Assembly (NCBI RefSeq): GCF_000188695.1
Contig: NW_004754924.1
Span: forward strand, 1,002,125-1,018,628
Length of the DNA stretch: 16,504 bases
Direction: 5' to 3'
Source: Salpingoeca rosetta
Taxonomy: Eukaryota > Opisthokonta > Choanoflagellata > Craspedida > Salpingoecidae
Shown piece by piece: positions 7,897-16,504 of the stretch; the stretch's first letter is position 1; each line of letters begins with the position of its first letter. Position numbers and translations under genes: made by a program. The notes under the pieces were generated by a model. It was given only the letters and a program-made list of their open reading frames with translations. It was not told the origin of the DNA and ran no database searches.

Positions 7897-8660
7897 CACG
7901 TCTGTCTTCCTCCTTTCGCAGCAGAGGTGCTCTCCTGTTACAAGCCCTCCTCGCCTCGTTCTGCTTGTTCTTGTTGTTCCACATCCATCACCTCCTTTTC
8001 ATTCTCACTCACCGTATTGTTGCTGCTGCTGCTGTTGCTGCTGCTGTCTTGCTGTCATCTCCGCAGGTCTCAGTGGGTGCCCACGGCCCGCCTCTCCAGT
8101 CCGTCCTCTACATCCACCGACACCTGGGCTGTACACTGGCCGTCAAAGCACCAAACCTCGTCGTGCCACCACCCTCCAACAGGACTTGCTGCCCAGGTGG
8201 TTCCCATGGCCCCCTTCACCCAATATCTGTCAGTACACACGTGTGCACATGCGAGTGCCTCTGCCCACGGGCTGTTGCTGTGCGTCGACTTCTCTGTCCC
8301 CTTTTCTGTTTCTCTCCGTTCCCCTCTGTCACACACACACACAGACACACACACACAGACACACACACACACACGGCCTGTCTTTGTCGCTGTGTCTCTG
8401 TACACGAACGAACGGCAGCTGTGGCTGTGATGATGCGAGTACCTGTGCTCACAGCCCGCATGCGTGGGTGTGCCTCTGTTGCCGTTGCGTGTGTGCAGTT
8501 GCTGCGACACGGGTCTCTTGATGCGTGGCTGACCTGCTCACACACGTGTCTACGCTCTTCACAAAACGCACGCGCCAGCAGGTAAGGAGGAAGCAAGGAC
8601 GATGTGAGATGCGGCTCAAGCACAGGCAAGCAGGTGGCGTGGCACGACCATGGAAGGTAC
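7896..8660 (+). other. Unresolved stretch with splice-like sites and possible exons
   Basis: Several acceptor- and donor-like sites occur: CATCTCCGCAG|G ending at 8065, TGTGTGCAG ending at 8497, and CCAGCAG|GTAAGG with its donor at 8581. Open segments between them include one reading ARLSSPSSTSTDTWAVHW after 8065 and one reading GSLDAWLTCSHTC before 8581. A helix-like reading, ADLLTHVSTLFTKR, also ends exactly at the 8581 donor but has an in-frame stop just upstream and no acceptor, so it cannot be used without a frameshift. A (CA)n cluster interrupts at 8329-8372. This may be the middle of a spliced + strand gene, but no exon chain can be fixed. Confidence 0.25.
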
Positions 8661-8662
8661 TG

Positions 8663-8663
8663 C

Positions 8664-8753
<90 letters not shown>
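8663..8753. repeat. Compound (CAA)n(CAG)n triplet repeat
   Basis: About 21 CAA units are followed without interruption by about 9 CAG units. Read on + it would be polyGln in one frame, polyThr/Ala or polyAsn/Ser in the others. The reverse strand gives Leu, Val or Cys runs. It lies after the donor at 8581, so it is probably intronic. Confidence 0.95.
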
Positions 8754-8754
<1 letters not shown>

Positions 8755-8935
8755 TTTGTGCATGCACGTTTGGCCTTTGAAGACACAACAGCAACAGCAC
8801 ACTGCAACACACATGCGACCGTACCAGCTGACAACGGCTGCACTCGGTGCGATCACGGAGAAGCGTAGCCACCATCCACATCATCCTCGCCCCGACCATT
8901 GCAACTGCAACCTGCTGCATCGCCACTTGGTGCAG

Positions 8936-9047
8936 TCACGGAGATCAAAAGACAGCGGAGTTCGCCGGCGCATCCGCCCCTTTCAACATCAATCGTCTCA
9001 TTGAGGACTTCTACCAGCGGCGGCAGCAGTACCAACAGCAGCAATAG
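8936..9047 (+). CDS. Candidate C-terminal exon of an undefined + strand gene
   Basis: After a plausible acceptor (CACTTGGTGCAG, ending 8935) a frame with one leading base reads HGDQKTAEFAGASAPFNIN and then RLIEDFYQRRQQYQQQQ before TAG 9045-9047. Third positions are mostly G/C, and the segment NINRLIEDFYQRR looks like an amphipathic helix followed by a Gln-rich tail. A donor of matching phase exists at 8580|8581 (AG|GTAAGG), but that upstream exon is not convincing by itself. Another frame over the same bases is open further and reads as polySer. No family is recognised. Confidence 0.3.
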
Positions 9048-9426
9048 CAGCAGCAGCAGCGGCAGCAGCAGCAGCTTCTGCGCCATTCACGTGCAAGCAC
9101 TTCGCTGCAGGATGCACAAGAGAAGGGAGAGCAGGGATGTGTGTGAGAGACCGGGAGGAGGCGTTTGAGGGGAACGTGTGTTGTATGCCAACTGTGTCAT
9201 GGTGGTGGTGTGGTGAAGACAGACGTCGTGCGTATGCAGCGATAGTGGCATGGTGGATGATCCATCACCGAGCAAACATGTGCACATGGCTCGGTTGCAC
9301 GGGTGCATCCAGTCCACCATGTCACATCGCCGCCTCCATCCCGCCCACATGCACACATGCACCTACACACGCACACACACACATGCACACACACACACAC
9401 ACACATGCACGGACGATGGCTTCCTC
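9048..9426. other. Unassigned, CA tract at 9364-9406
   Basis: AGC triplets (9048-9075) continue from the preceding exon candidate. After that there is no supported gene, only CA/CATG repeats at 9350-9410. Confidence 0.4.
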
Positions 9427-9630
9427 ATGCATGTCGACATGCATTAATGTAAACCAAGCAGTCGTTGATGCGTTCGTGCGTATGCGATACCTTCAAATCG
9501 GGAAAGAGAACACAGACGACAGAGGCCACACCGAGCATCCGAAAAGGAAGTGCGTTGGTTGGTTTGCGTCGATGTGCGTGTTGAGGTGTTGGGGTGCAGA
9601 GCTGCAGCATGACCTCGTTTTAGCGTTTTG
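9415..9630 (+). CDS. Weak small ORF, 71 codons, unknown
   Basis: ATG 9415 to TGA 9628-9630 reads MASSCMSTCINVNQAVVDAF and later RYLQIGKENTDDRGHTEHPK. The codon choice is not distinctive and no domain is recognised. The start overlaps a perfect palindrome. It is listed only because the central part looks protein-like, and it may be untranslated 3' sequence of an upstream gene. Confidence 0.15.
9427..9444. repeat. Perfect 18-bp palindrome
   Basis: ATGCATGTCGACATGCAT equals its own reverse complement with no spacer and contains a central GTCGAC. It lies outside a pure CA/TG tract. Confidence 0.8.
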
Positions 9631-9694
9631 ACAGAACACGCCCTCTGCTCACTTCATATCCAACTTGCGAGTCCTTTCTCGAGTCCTTCCATGC

Positions 9695-9702
9695 TGACGT
9701 CA
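9695..9702. promoter_or_regulatory. CRE-type palindrome TGACGTCA
   Basis: A perfect TGACGTCA octamer in non-repeat DNA, identical to the site at 5326-5333. It could be a bZIP site. The gene it would serve is unknown. Confidence 0.3.
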
Positions 9703-10865
9703 CAGCCACTTAGAGCAAGCCCAGTCCGTAGTAGTTAGGTGTCCTGTCACAAGAAACCAAAAGAAGCCGGTGCTGTCTGATGATGTCTTTGCCTTGGCTC
9801 GTGTAGTTCCTTTTGTGCGCGCGATCTTCGTGTGCCACCACCATCACCATCACCATCACCATCAGCGACGACGATGTTGTGGGTGCACCGACGAGCGTGC
9901 TGGCTGGCTGCAACGGAAAGTCACTTTCGGTTCTGTGGAAACAAGAAACTGCATTCAGTCTCTCATTTAACACATTGTCACGCCGCACAACATTCAAACA
10001 CACTAAACCCAGCAGATGGTTTGAGGGTTTGCTGCCTGCACTCTAGCACTCTACTCTGCTGTGCTGTGCTCTGCACTGCACTGCACTCTCCCACCCACAC
10101 ACACACACTCACACACACACACTCTCTCTCCTCTCTGAACAGCTCTTGCACGCTCTGTCGACTTCCTACCTGCCACCTGTTTGCTGCTGCAAGAAGGGCA
10201 AGTATGTACGTCGGGAAGAAGTGCATTGCCAGAAGAACCACAGTCATCTTGCCTGCTTGCTGGCTTGCTTTATAAAGAAGGCAGGTCCTGAGCTCACTTG
10301 CTCAGCCCTCCTCCCATTTCATCATCATCTGTTGTCTCTTGCCTTTTGCTGCGTGTGATCTCTGTTTTCTGGTTGTCGAGTTGGTCCTTGTCCCTAAACA
10401 GCCAACGCTTGGCTCACAATATCAGTGCCACCCTTCTTTTGTTCTCTTTCTGCTCAACTGCTCGTTGCTTCGGTGCTTCCTTGCCAGCTGTTGTTCTCCC
10501 AAGAATCTCCGGTCTATGTTTCTTATGTTTCATGTGCGCTGGGGCACCGCACTGGAGGGATAGCTGAACTACATATCTATGTACCTGTACTGTGTTGCTC
10601 TTTGTAGCGCTCATGTACTCTCCAAGACAGCAGAGCATAGCGGAGCACTGTACTCGTTTGATAAAAGATGCAAGAAGAAGAGAACACCAGAAGCAAGCTA
10701 CACACATCAATGTGGATGTAGAAATTGCATGCAAGCTCAGAGAGAGAGAGAGAGCGCTCTTTCTGCTTTTTTCGTGCGGCTTTGGGCTGGGGTAATAACG
10801 GGGGTTTAGGAGTAGCTCTGCTTGGTTGTGGTCCCCTTGTCCCTTGCTCTGTCTGTTGCGAAAAG
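9703..10865. other. Unassigned region between the left genes and the 3' end of the GH2 gene
   Basis: No gene is supported. The region holds an ACC/ATC hexamer-like array (9836-9863), CA/CT microsatellites (10097-10134), a C/T-rich part at 10300-10500 and a GA run at 10739-10755. Short open frames exist; one around 10146-10358 contains KKGKYVRREEVHCQK, without matching splice evidence. The last few hundred bases should contain the 3' untranslated region of the minus-strand GH2 gene. I did not find a clear AATAAA on that strand. Confidence 0.4.
10271..10277 (+). promoter_or_regulatory. TATA-like box TATAAAG
   Basis: GCTTTATAAAGAAGG stands out in GC-rich DNA. CTTTATAAAG is itself palindromic, so direction cannot be told. 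No certain downstream gene on + supports it. Confidence 0.2.
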
Positions 10866-11467
10866 CTACATCTTTGTGGTCGGCTCTCGCGTACAATGGG
10901 ACGATGACAGGTCCTTGTAGGCAACTTTCACGTCGCCCTCAATTGCTTGATTGAGCGTCAGCGTGCGTGTCGCGCCGGGGTGCAGTGTGATGTAGTTGTC
11001 ATTGAACGCGTAGCCATCCACCGAAACGCCGCTTTCCTGAAAAGGAGCAAGTAAAGTGAATGGAATGGTGAGCCCGGGGCATCGTGTGCTTTGTGCGAGA
11101 TCCATGTGAGGGCAGTACCTTGTAATGCACACAAACACACATGCACACACGAGCACCGACCTCGTCAATGACGTCAAACTCCACGAAGAATGCGATCGTG
11201 TGTCGTGGATTCGTGACCTGCCCAGTGCCACACAGATATCAAGGTGAGTGTGTACTCCATCGCAATGCAACCATGTCAATCATTGGGGAAGTGGCCGTGC
11301 TAATCAGTGTGTTCTCACCTGCACATGAACGGCGTCGACCAGGTGGATGTCAAGCTGAGCAGGCTCAATATTGCTGTCGGAAGAGACAGGGCAATCGGGG
11401 TGAGAGGCGGCAACAAACCAAGCGCCCATGGGCACACATACCAAGTATGGACATCAAACGGAACACG

Positions 11468-11531
<64 letters not shown>

Positions 11532-14238
11532 TGCATGCATGCACGCGCACACACCACAAGTCAGAGAAGTTGGCGAACTGTGAACAGTAGGTGATGTAGA
11601 ATGTGGAGTTGCTCCAGTCCAGTACGTCTGGCCGACATGGGTGCCAGTACGTCTGATCATCCTCGGTCTGCGTGCGTGTGCGATGTCATCGGCCGGCGTG
11701 AGTTGAAGTGTGAGAGTGAGGGTGGGGGAATACAGACAACGGCGTGCCCACACAAGTACAGGAACCACAACAATCGCAGGCAGGCGCTTGTTCGGACCAC
11801 ATTGTCTTGATTCTTCACGAGGAGATGAATGAGGAGGGTGCGGCGTGGCTGGGCGGCACAAAAGTGACTGAGATGCGTCTGAATGTTCGTGACATCAAGA
11901 AGGGCGTCGTCTGCCCCAATTGATCCAATGCGAACACTGTCATTCCACAGCAGTTCACTCCCGGTGCTGCACGTCACAGATAAAGCAGTTGCGAGTGGTG
12001 TGAAATGAACTGCATCAAAGAAAAAACACGCACACACACATACACACACACACACGCACACACACACACGCGCGCACACACAACACACACACACACACAT
12101 AACACAGGCCGTCGAGTTGCAGTCAGTCGCAAGCCGCGAAAGCAGGGAAATCTGGCGAGACGAGCCACTCGTCGTCACCATGCACGCGCACCTCCATATC
12201 TGGACATGAAGGTCGAGTAGCGATGAACCCTGTACCACGTCGTTGCGCACAACAGATATGGCGCCTGATGACGGGTTGAATACCGCGTGTGTTGACGGCA
12301 GGAGCGCAGCACGTGTGCCGAAGAAACCGCCGCCACCGTCGCCGTAAAAGTCTGGTGTGTGCGCACGTGTTTGGTTGTGGATGTTTGTTAATGTGTGTTT
12401 GTGTTTGTGGTAATGAGTATGAATGTGAGCGTGTGGATGTACTGACGAGAACTTCGTGCATGCGTGAAACGGTGTGGTGTGTTTGTCAGAGGCGTGCCAA
12501 CAGTTGCTGCTGAAGGTAGCAGCCCTGTGTAGCTTTGAAGATGTTGTTGGTCTGACGCACCGATCAGATGCCAGATTAGCGACGGGAATGGATTGTTGAG
12601 CATCCAGTGAACAACGCCTGAGCCAAGGATGGCAGCAGGTGAGGTTGCGTGCAGGTGTGCTTGCGTGAGTACATGCAAACAACCAAAGCACACGCGCGCA
12701 ATACCATGGCAAGGATGGAGGCACGCTATTCACCATGAACAAGACATAAAACCACAAACACACATACACACATATACACAAACACACAAGCGAGCGAGCA
12801 AGTACACGTTGTAGTCTGCGCAACGACGCACCTGTGCTGTTACGATACTTAAACGTAGAGTAGGCATCGAACATTGCACGTTCAGCTTCGTATGTCATCA
12901 ACTGGCTCTTGAACAGAAACTCCTGCAAGCGCAACACAGTATCTGTGAGCGGAAGTACATGTGCAGAGTGCGAAGCATGCTCCTCATCCAGCCTTCCAAA
13001 AAGCACACGCATGTACACATATGAACATACACAGACACATGTACAGACACACACAAACACACATACATACGTACATACATACATACATACGTCGATTCCG
13101 CAGCGCAAGCAGAGCAAAACGAAGAAGCACCAACTTCACAGATCAGGACCACACAACACACCTCAATGCTGTTTGCTGCCCCAACACGGGCGGTCAACGG
13201 TGGAACGAAGAACCGCAGGTCATGGAACAAGCCCTGAAATCATAATTGCACGCACGAACGTACGTGTGTGCGTGTGTGTGGATTGGGTCGTGCGGTTGTA
13301 CGCGAGTACGTGTGTATGTGTTCATGTGTGTGCGTGTGTGTTCATGTGTGCGAGCGTCATGGATGCCACGGACAGTGCAGTTTGAGGGAGCGGGTCTGAA
13401 TCTGGTGATGTGGCAGGTTTGCTTGCAGGCACGTACCAACTGCGAACCGCAGTGGAAGTCCCAAACGTCGTTGATCGGCCACAGCTCGTTTGCTTCAAAC
13501 ATCTTCTTCGCGCTGTGCATGTGTGCGTGCATACACGTGCATGCATGTGAGCGTGAGCCTGCTCGTGCTGGAGGCATGTCAACAGGGTTTCAAAACAATG
13601 CGTGCAAGCCTTGACTCCAAGCCTTGGCTGCAACCCCTGAGTGCAGGTTGTGGTGTGGCACCTGCGAAGCCGAACTGGCGCCGCTCCGGGGCTGATTTCT
13701 GTCGAGAATCCAAACGCAGCGCCCGAGGACACGTGGGCCTTAAACGTGCGCATGTGGAAACGAATGAGCGATGATAGGCGATGATGAGCGTGGGGATGTG
13801 CATTCAGTTGTGAACTGGCTTGTTCGAAAAAAAAAAAAACCTCTGAACAGGGTCACATGCCCACACGGAAAGCGGACAAACACGCACATGAAATTTCATG
13901 CGAGCTGCCGTCGATGTTCACAGCATGCAGTGAAACGCAAACACATGACATGACATTGCGACACGACACACACGCTCAACTCACCAATCCTTGATACCAG
14001 TAGAGCGGCGGCACCCATGCATATGGACCGTTCATCTTCACACCTGTTCGACCTCCAGCCGGCGTCGACACGTTGCTTGCAGCTGCAGTTGTCGCAAAAC
14101 AGCGGGATGAAGGGGGCGGGGCGGGAGGTTACAGGTTCACACAATGAAGAGATGCTGGGTGGGGCTTGGGTTCAGTGATTGTGGTGACACTCTGTTACTG
14201 AGTGCACGGTTGGGTCATAACACGCACTGCACGTGACG

Positions 14239-14273
<35 letters not shown>

Positions 14274-15629
14274 GCAAGCAAGCGAACAAACGAGTGCACA
14301 CACAGCGTGTGACGCACATGAGATAAAGGGCAGGTGCCAGTACTCGTCCTCCCGGACACGCAAATATTCGTTCTCCACATGTGACGGTGGGGCTTCATCA
14401 CTCCCATACAGAAACCCGAGCACAGACGCATGCGCGCGCAAGCGCCGGAACTGCGTGCGTGTGCGTGTGTGCGTGTGCGTGCGTGTGTGTGTGTGTGTGT
14501 GTGTTGGGGGATGCAAACGTGGCGATGGGTGGAACATAGACGATTGAGGAAGGCCAGACAACACCGGCAGCTCACAACAAAACAACGCACACACATGCAC
14601 ACACACCTGTGATCGCATGGATTCCATCGCTATCAAGTGCTGTTCGTCCTTCCAATCGCTCCAGTGCTGCCACGCATCACAGCAGCACCAGCCTGCATGT
14701 GTTCGCATGTTCGTATGTGTTCGCACGTGTGTGTGTGTGTGTTCGCATGTTTGTATGTGTGTGTGTAAGATTGGAACAAGCATGGGGTCTCGCACAGGCA
14801 ACACAGCGCATCTAGCTGGTGCGTGCGTGCATGCATGCCTGAGCGCGTTTTCGAACGACAGTGCATCCAACCTGGGAGAACCATGATGCCCATCTCGTCT
14901 GTCATCTCGAAGAACTCTGCAGTCATCATCTTTCCTTCGAGGCGGATCGTGTTCAGCCCCATCTGCTTCACCTTCTCCAGCATCGCTCGCTGCGACGCAC
15001 ACACACACACACATACACACATACACACACACACACACGCACGCACGCACAACAGCAGACACGCAGAGGCGGTTGGTTTGGGTCATCATCAAGAGCGTGA
15101 ACGATGTGGTAAGGCAGGCGAATGCATGGGCACACATCGCTACGAATGCACCGGTGCGTGCGACTTTGGGTGGGCAGTCAGACATGAGTACAGTTGAGCG
15201 AGCAGAGCTGTAAGGGACCCAGCGCACACACGAAACTCTGGCAGCAAGCAGCGTGCATAGCCCACCTGGTATGATGTGTTGTAGCGAAGGAAGAGGTGAG
15301 GTGAGTAGCCACCACCGTACACCATGAACTTGCGATCGTTCACGTAGAAGAGACGGTACCCGTTGGCATCGCGAACAGACGTCTGGTGCATACACGTGTC
15401 GTGAAAACAAGAGGAGCGTGTTATGGTGTTGTGCGAGCATGCGGAATGTGTGTTTGTGTTGATGCGCGTACGTGTGAGCAATCGTGAGAATACATGCACG
15501 TGTTTGCGTGTGAGGTCATTGTCTCGCGTATCGGCAGTGTGCAGGCCCACGTCACGCGTGCGTGTGTTTCTTGTGTGAAGTTTTGGGTGTATCCAATTCC
15601 AATCGGGCGGACCGCAACGCACGCACGCA

Positions 15630-15712
<83 letters not shown>

Positions 15713-15986
15713 GCGCGCAACTCATATACCCGTTGAGCACATACCACTTTACGCAGGCCGATGTGACGCGTGGCAGAGGCAAGAGTGGCCTGGTTCTGTG
15801 AGGACGCATGTAAATTTGGGGTGTGATGACGGCGGCGTTGAACGAGAGGATGGGTGTGGAGTCTGATGGTGCGCCGACGAACCCGCGGGCAAAGGTGGAC
15901 GAAACACAAAGACACATTCACAGAGACCTGGGAAACGCTTGCACAAAACCCTGAGCGTATAATTCTCCTCTCCCCCCACACACTCG

Positions 15987-16031
<45 letters not shown>

Positions 16032-16504
16032 CGTGCGTGCCTGTGTGATGTGGATGGAAACTGGGGTGCGTGGCTGTGGACCGAATCGCCAGGGCCACCA
16101 CAGGGAGATATTACACACGCGCGATAGCTCTGGATGCCTGGTGCTGTTGAATGAAACGGTTGTTGACGTGTTGGCAGCCGTGTCCACCACCCGCCACACA
16201 CGTACACCCTGCACGCTTGCAGTGACGTTCATGCGCATAGGCGTGGACAGCATGTTGTGAACTGTCGCTGTGATGGATACGTTTGCGCAGACAGGCCCTT
16301 CCAGAGTTGTTGTGTCACCATCAGCATGCGTGCCGTGGGCTGTGTGGTCGTGGTTGCTGTTGATGCTGACGACAGCAGCACCAAGGGAGTCGACCATCAC
16401 GCCACTGGGAAGCGTGTGGAAGCAGCACGGGCTGAAACACACCCATGTTCCTGTGGTGCATGGCAGCCATGGCGGGTGTGAATGCAGCAGTTGGTGCAGC
16501 GAGT
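10866..16504 (-). CDS. Glycoside hydrolase family 2 exo-beta-D-glucosaminidase (5' end outside window)
   Basis: Eighteen exons on the minus strand encode about 689 residues up to TAG 10866-10868: 16431-16041, 15795-15745, 15382-15266, 14989-14872, 14692-14607, 14450-14318, 14082-13985, 13738-13662, 13512-13437, 13233-13162, 12922-12832, 12617-12561, 12351-12192, 11966-11801, 11652-11558, 11373-11319, 11217-11161, 11036-10866. The joined protein is colinear with bacterial CsxA and fungal exo-chitosanases: the tail of an immunoglobulin-like domain (ISLWWPW), GGGYSPHLFLR, GLNTIRLEGK, MVLPGWCCCDAW, the acid/base Asp in FLYGSDEAPP (codon 14399-14397), GVKMNGPYAWVPPLYWY, the nucleophile Glu in GAAFGFSTEISPG (codon 13699-13697), GVVHWMLNNPFPS, then two C-terminal beta-sandwich domains ending FNDNYITLHPG. 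The two acids are 73 residues apart; I recall 72 in CsxA (D469/E541). The N-terminal sugar-binding domain, about 200 residues, should lie beyond 16504. The first listed acceptor (TTTCAG, 16432) is tentative. The enzyme would release terminal GlcN from chitosan-type chains. RLEG and the GSD motif argue against plant-type endo-beta-mannosidase. A signal peptide cannot be judged. Confidence 0.9.
11374..11557 (-). repeat. GH2 intron 15 with long (CA)n (+) tract 11469-11529
   Basis: On the sense strand the intron begins GTGGTGTGTG and then holds about 30 GT units. The donor region is GTGGTG, so splicing at 11557 or 11554 would both keep frame (Asp-Phe or Asp-Leu-Cys before NIEP). Confidence 0.8.
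11617..11655 (-). repeat. 25-bp-spaced direct repeat at the exon 15 acceptor
   Basis: On the sense strand CAGACGTACTGG occurs twice, 25 nt apart. The first copy gives the used acceptor (exon starts 11652, reading TYWHPC). The second copy offers an identical AG|ACGTACTGG junction 25 nt downstream that would break the frame. Confidence 0.75.
11967..12191 (-). other. GH2 intron 13, fully open on one strand
   Basis: The donor GAG|GTGCGC (after codons for HVQIW) and acceptor ACGTGCAG join Trp-Ser-Thr-Gly-Ser in frame (phase 2). The intron has no stop in the exon frame and contains a CA tract (about 12030-12100 on +), so retention would add residues without truncation. Confidence 0.65.
12980..13095. 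repeat. CA and (CATA)n repeats in GH2 intron 10
   Basis: CACA-type runs lead into a CATA/CGTA tetranucleotide array at about 13062-13091 on +. Confidence 0.85.
13255..13360. repeat. GT-rich (+) degenerate repeat in GH2 intron 9
   Basis: GTGTGTGCGTGTGTG-type sequence on +, so CA on the sense strand, opposite to most other tracts in this gene. Confidence 0.8.
14240..14272. repeat. CA tract in GH2 intron 6
   Basis: About 16 uninterrupted CA units on +, followed by CAAG units. Confidence 0.9.
14454..14504. repeat. GT tract (+) in GH2 intron 5
   Basis: GCGTGTGCGTGTG units followed by about 10 GT units on +, ending just outside exon 14450-14318. Confidence 0.85.
15629..15711. repeat. Long CA tract in GH2 intron 2
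   Basis: About 40 CA units on +, the longest repeat in the window. On the sense strand it begins some 30 nt after the GTATGT donor at 15744. Confidence 0.95.
15796..16040 (-). other. GH2 intron 1 (in-window numbering), probable GC-AG intron
   Basis: Protein continuity (PVSIHITQ joined to NQATLASATRHIGLRKV) places the donor after CACACAG at 16041, where the intron begins GCACGC rather than GT. The acceptor is CCTCACAG at 15797-15796. The intron holds a (CA)n (+) tract at 15989-16030. Confidence 0.5.

Noticed and set aside
7637..8585. Two overlapping + strand ORFs of nearly 300 codons
   Set aside because: They read straight through a 36-unit CA tract and candidate splice sites; low stop density explains the openness.
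8216..8926. Minus-strand ORF with a long polyLeu run resembling a membrane segment
   Set aside because: The Leu run is the antisense of the (CAA)n(CAG)n repeat; other frames give Val or Cys runs of equal length.
9774..9850. Box C/D snoRNA suggested by TGATGATG near 9778
   Set aside because: No matching D box with flanking stem at the right distance.
12125..12220. Protein-like frame VHGDDEWLVSPDFPAFAACD in the GH2 gene
   Set aside because: It lies in an intron; skipping it joins HVQIW to STGSELLWND exactly where homologs are continuous.
11657..13117. Single minus-strand ORF of 486 codons as one continuous protein
   Set aside because: It contains parts of three true GH2 exons joined by open introns full of CVCVC and HTHT runs; splicing fits homologs far better.
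526..16030. CRISPR-like regularly spaced repeats
   Set aside because: All regular repeats are microsatellites or two-copy duplications without unique spacers.
1..16504. tRNA or rRNA genes
   Set aside because: I saw no T-loop GGTTCRA-type block with matching stems and no rRNA core sequence.

Overview
This looks like nuclear DNA of a protist eukaryote. Protein-coding exons are split by many short introns (about 80-360 nt) with GT...AG ends. GC at third codon positions is high, and dinucleotide tracts, mostly CA on the + strand, fill introns and intergenic DNA. The style resembles a choanoflagellate (Salpingoeca-like), but that is a guess from genome style, not from a marker gene. I see no bacterial operons, rRNA, tRNA, CRISPR array or recognisable transposon.

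Layout: (1) 1-1986 has a possible partial gene end at the left edge, then CA/CG-rich DNA, an exact 246-bp tandem duplication (1029-1520) and an AT-rich stretch that is probably the promoter of the next gene. (2) 1987-2274 (+) is a small intronless gene for an unrecognised 95-residue Asn/Ala-rich protein with an acidic Ser/Asp/Glu tail. (3) 3239-4798 (+) is a four-exon gene for an unrecognised 297-residue polyQ/polyS protein with a basic-helical and then acidic C-terminus. A C/T-rich stretch of about 400 nt follows each of these two genes. (4) 5340-9050 is hard to read. It has long CA, CCAA and CAA/CAG tracts, G-runs, a second tandem duplication, a 28-bp palindrome, and at least one plausible spliced ORF (6176-6910) plus one plausible terminal exon (8936-9047). 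(5) 9050-10865 is mostly unassigned and holds a perfect 18-bp palindrome, a TGACGTCA palindrome and a TATA-like box. (6) 10866 to the right edge (-) is the best-supported gene: 18 exons, 5' end outside the window, encoding a glycoside hydrolase family 2 exo-beta-D-glucosaminidase (exo-chitosanase subfamily) with both catalytic acids visible.

The genes show no evident shared pathway. The GH2 enzyme would remove terminal glucosamine from chitosan-like glycans, which would fit a bacterivorous or scavenging protist. The two small + strand proteins cannot be given functions from sequence alone. I found no convincing new multi-gene system. The points most worth checking are the GH2 gene with its odd splice sites, the two tandem duplications, the palindromes and the systematic CA-tract architecture.
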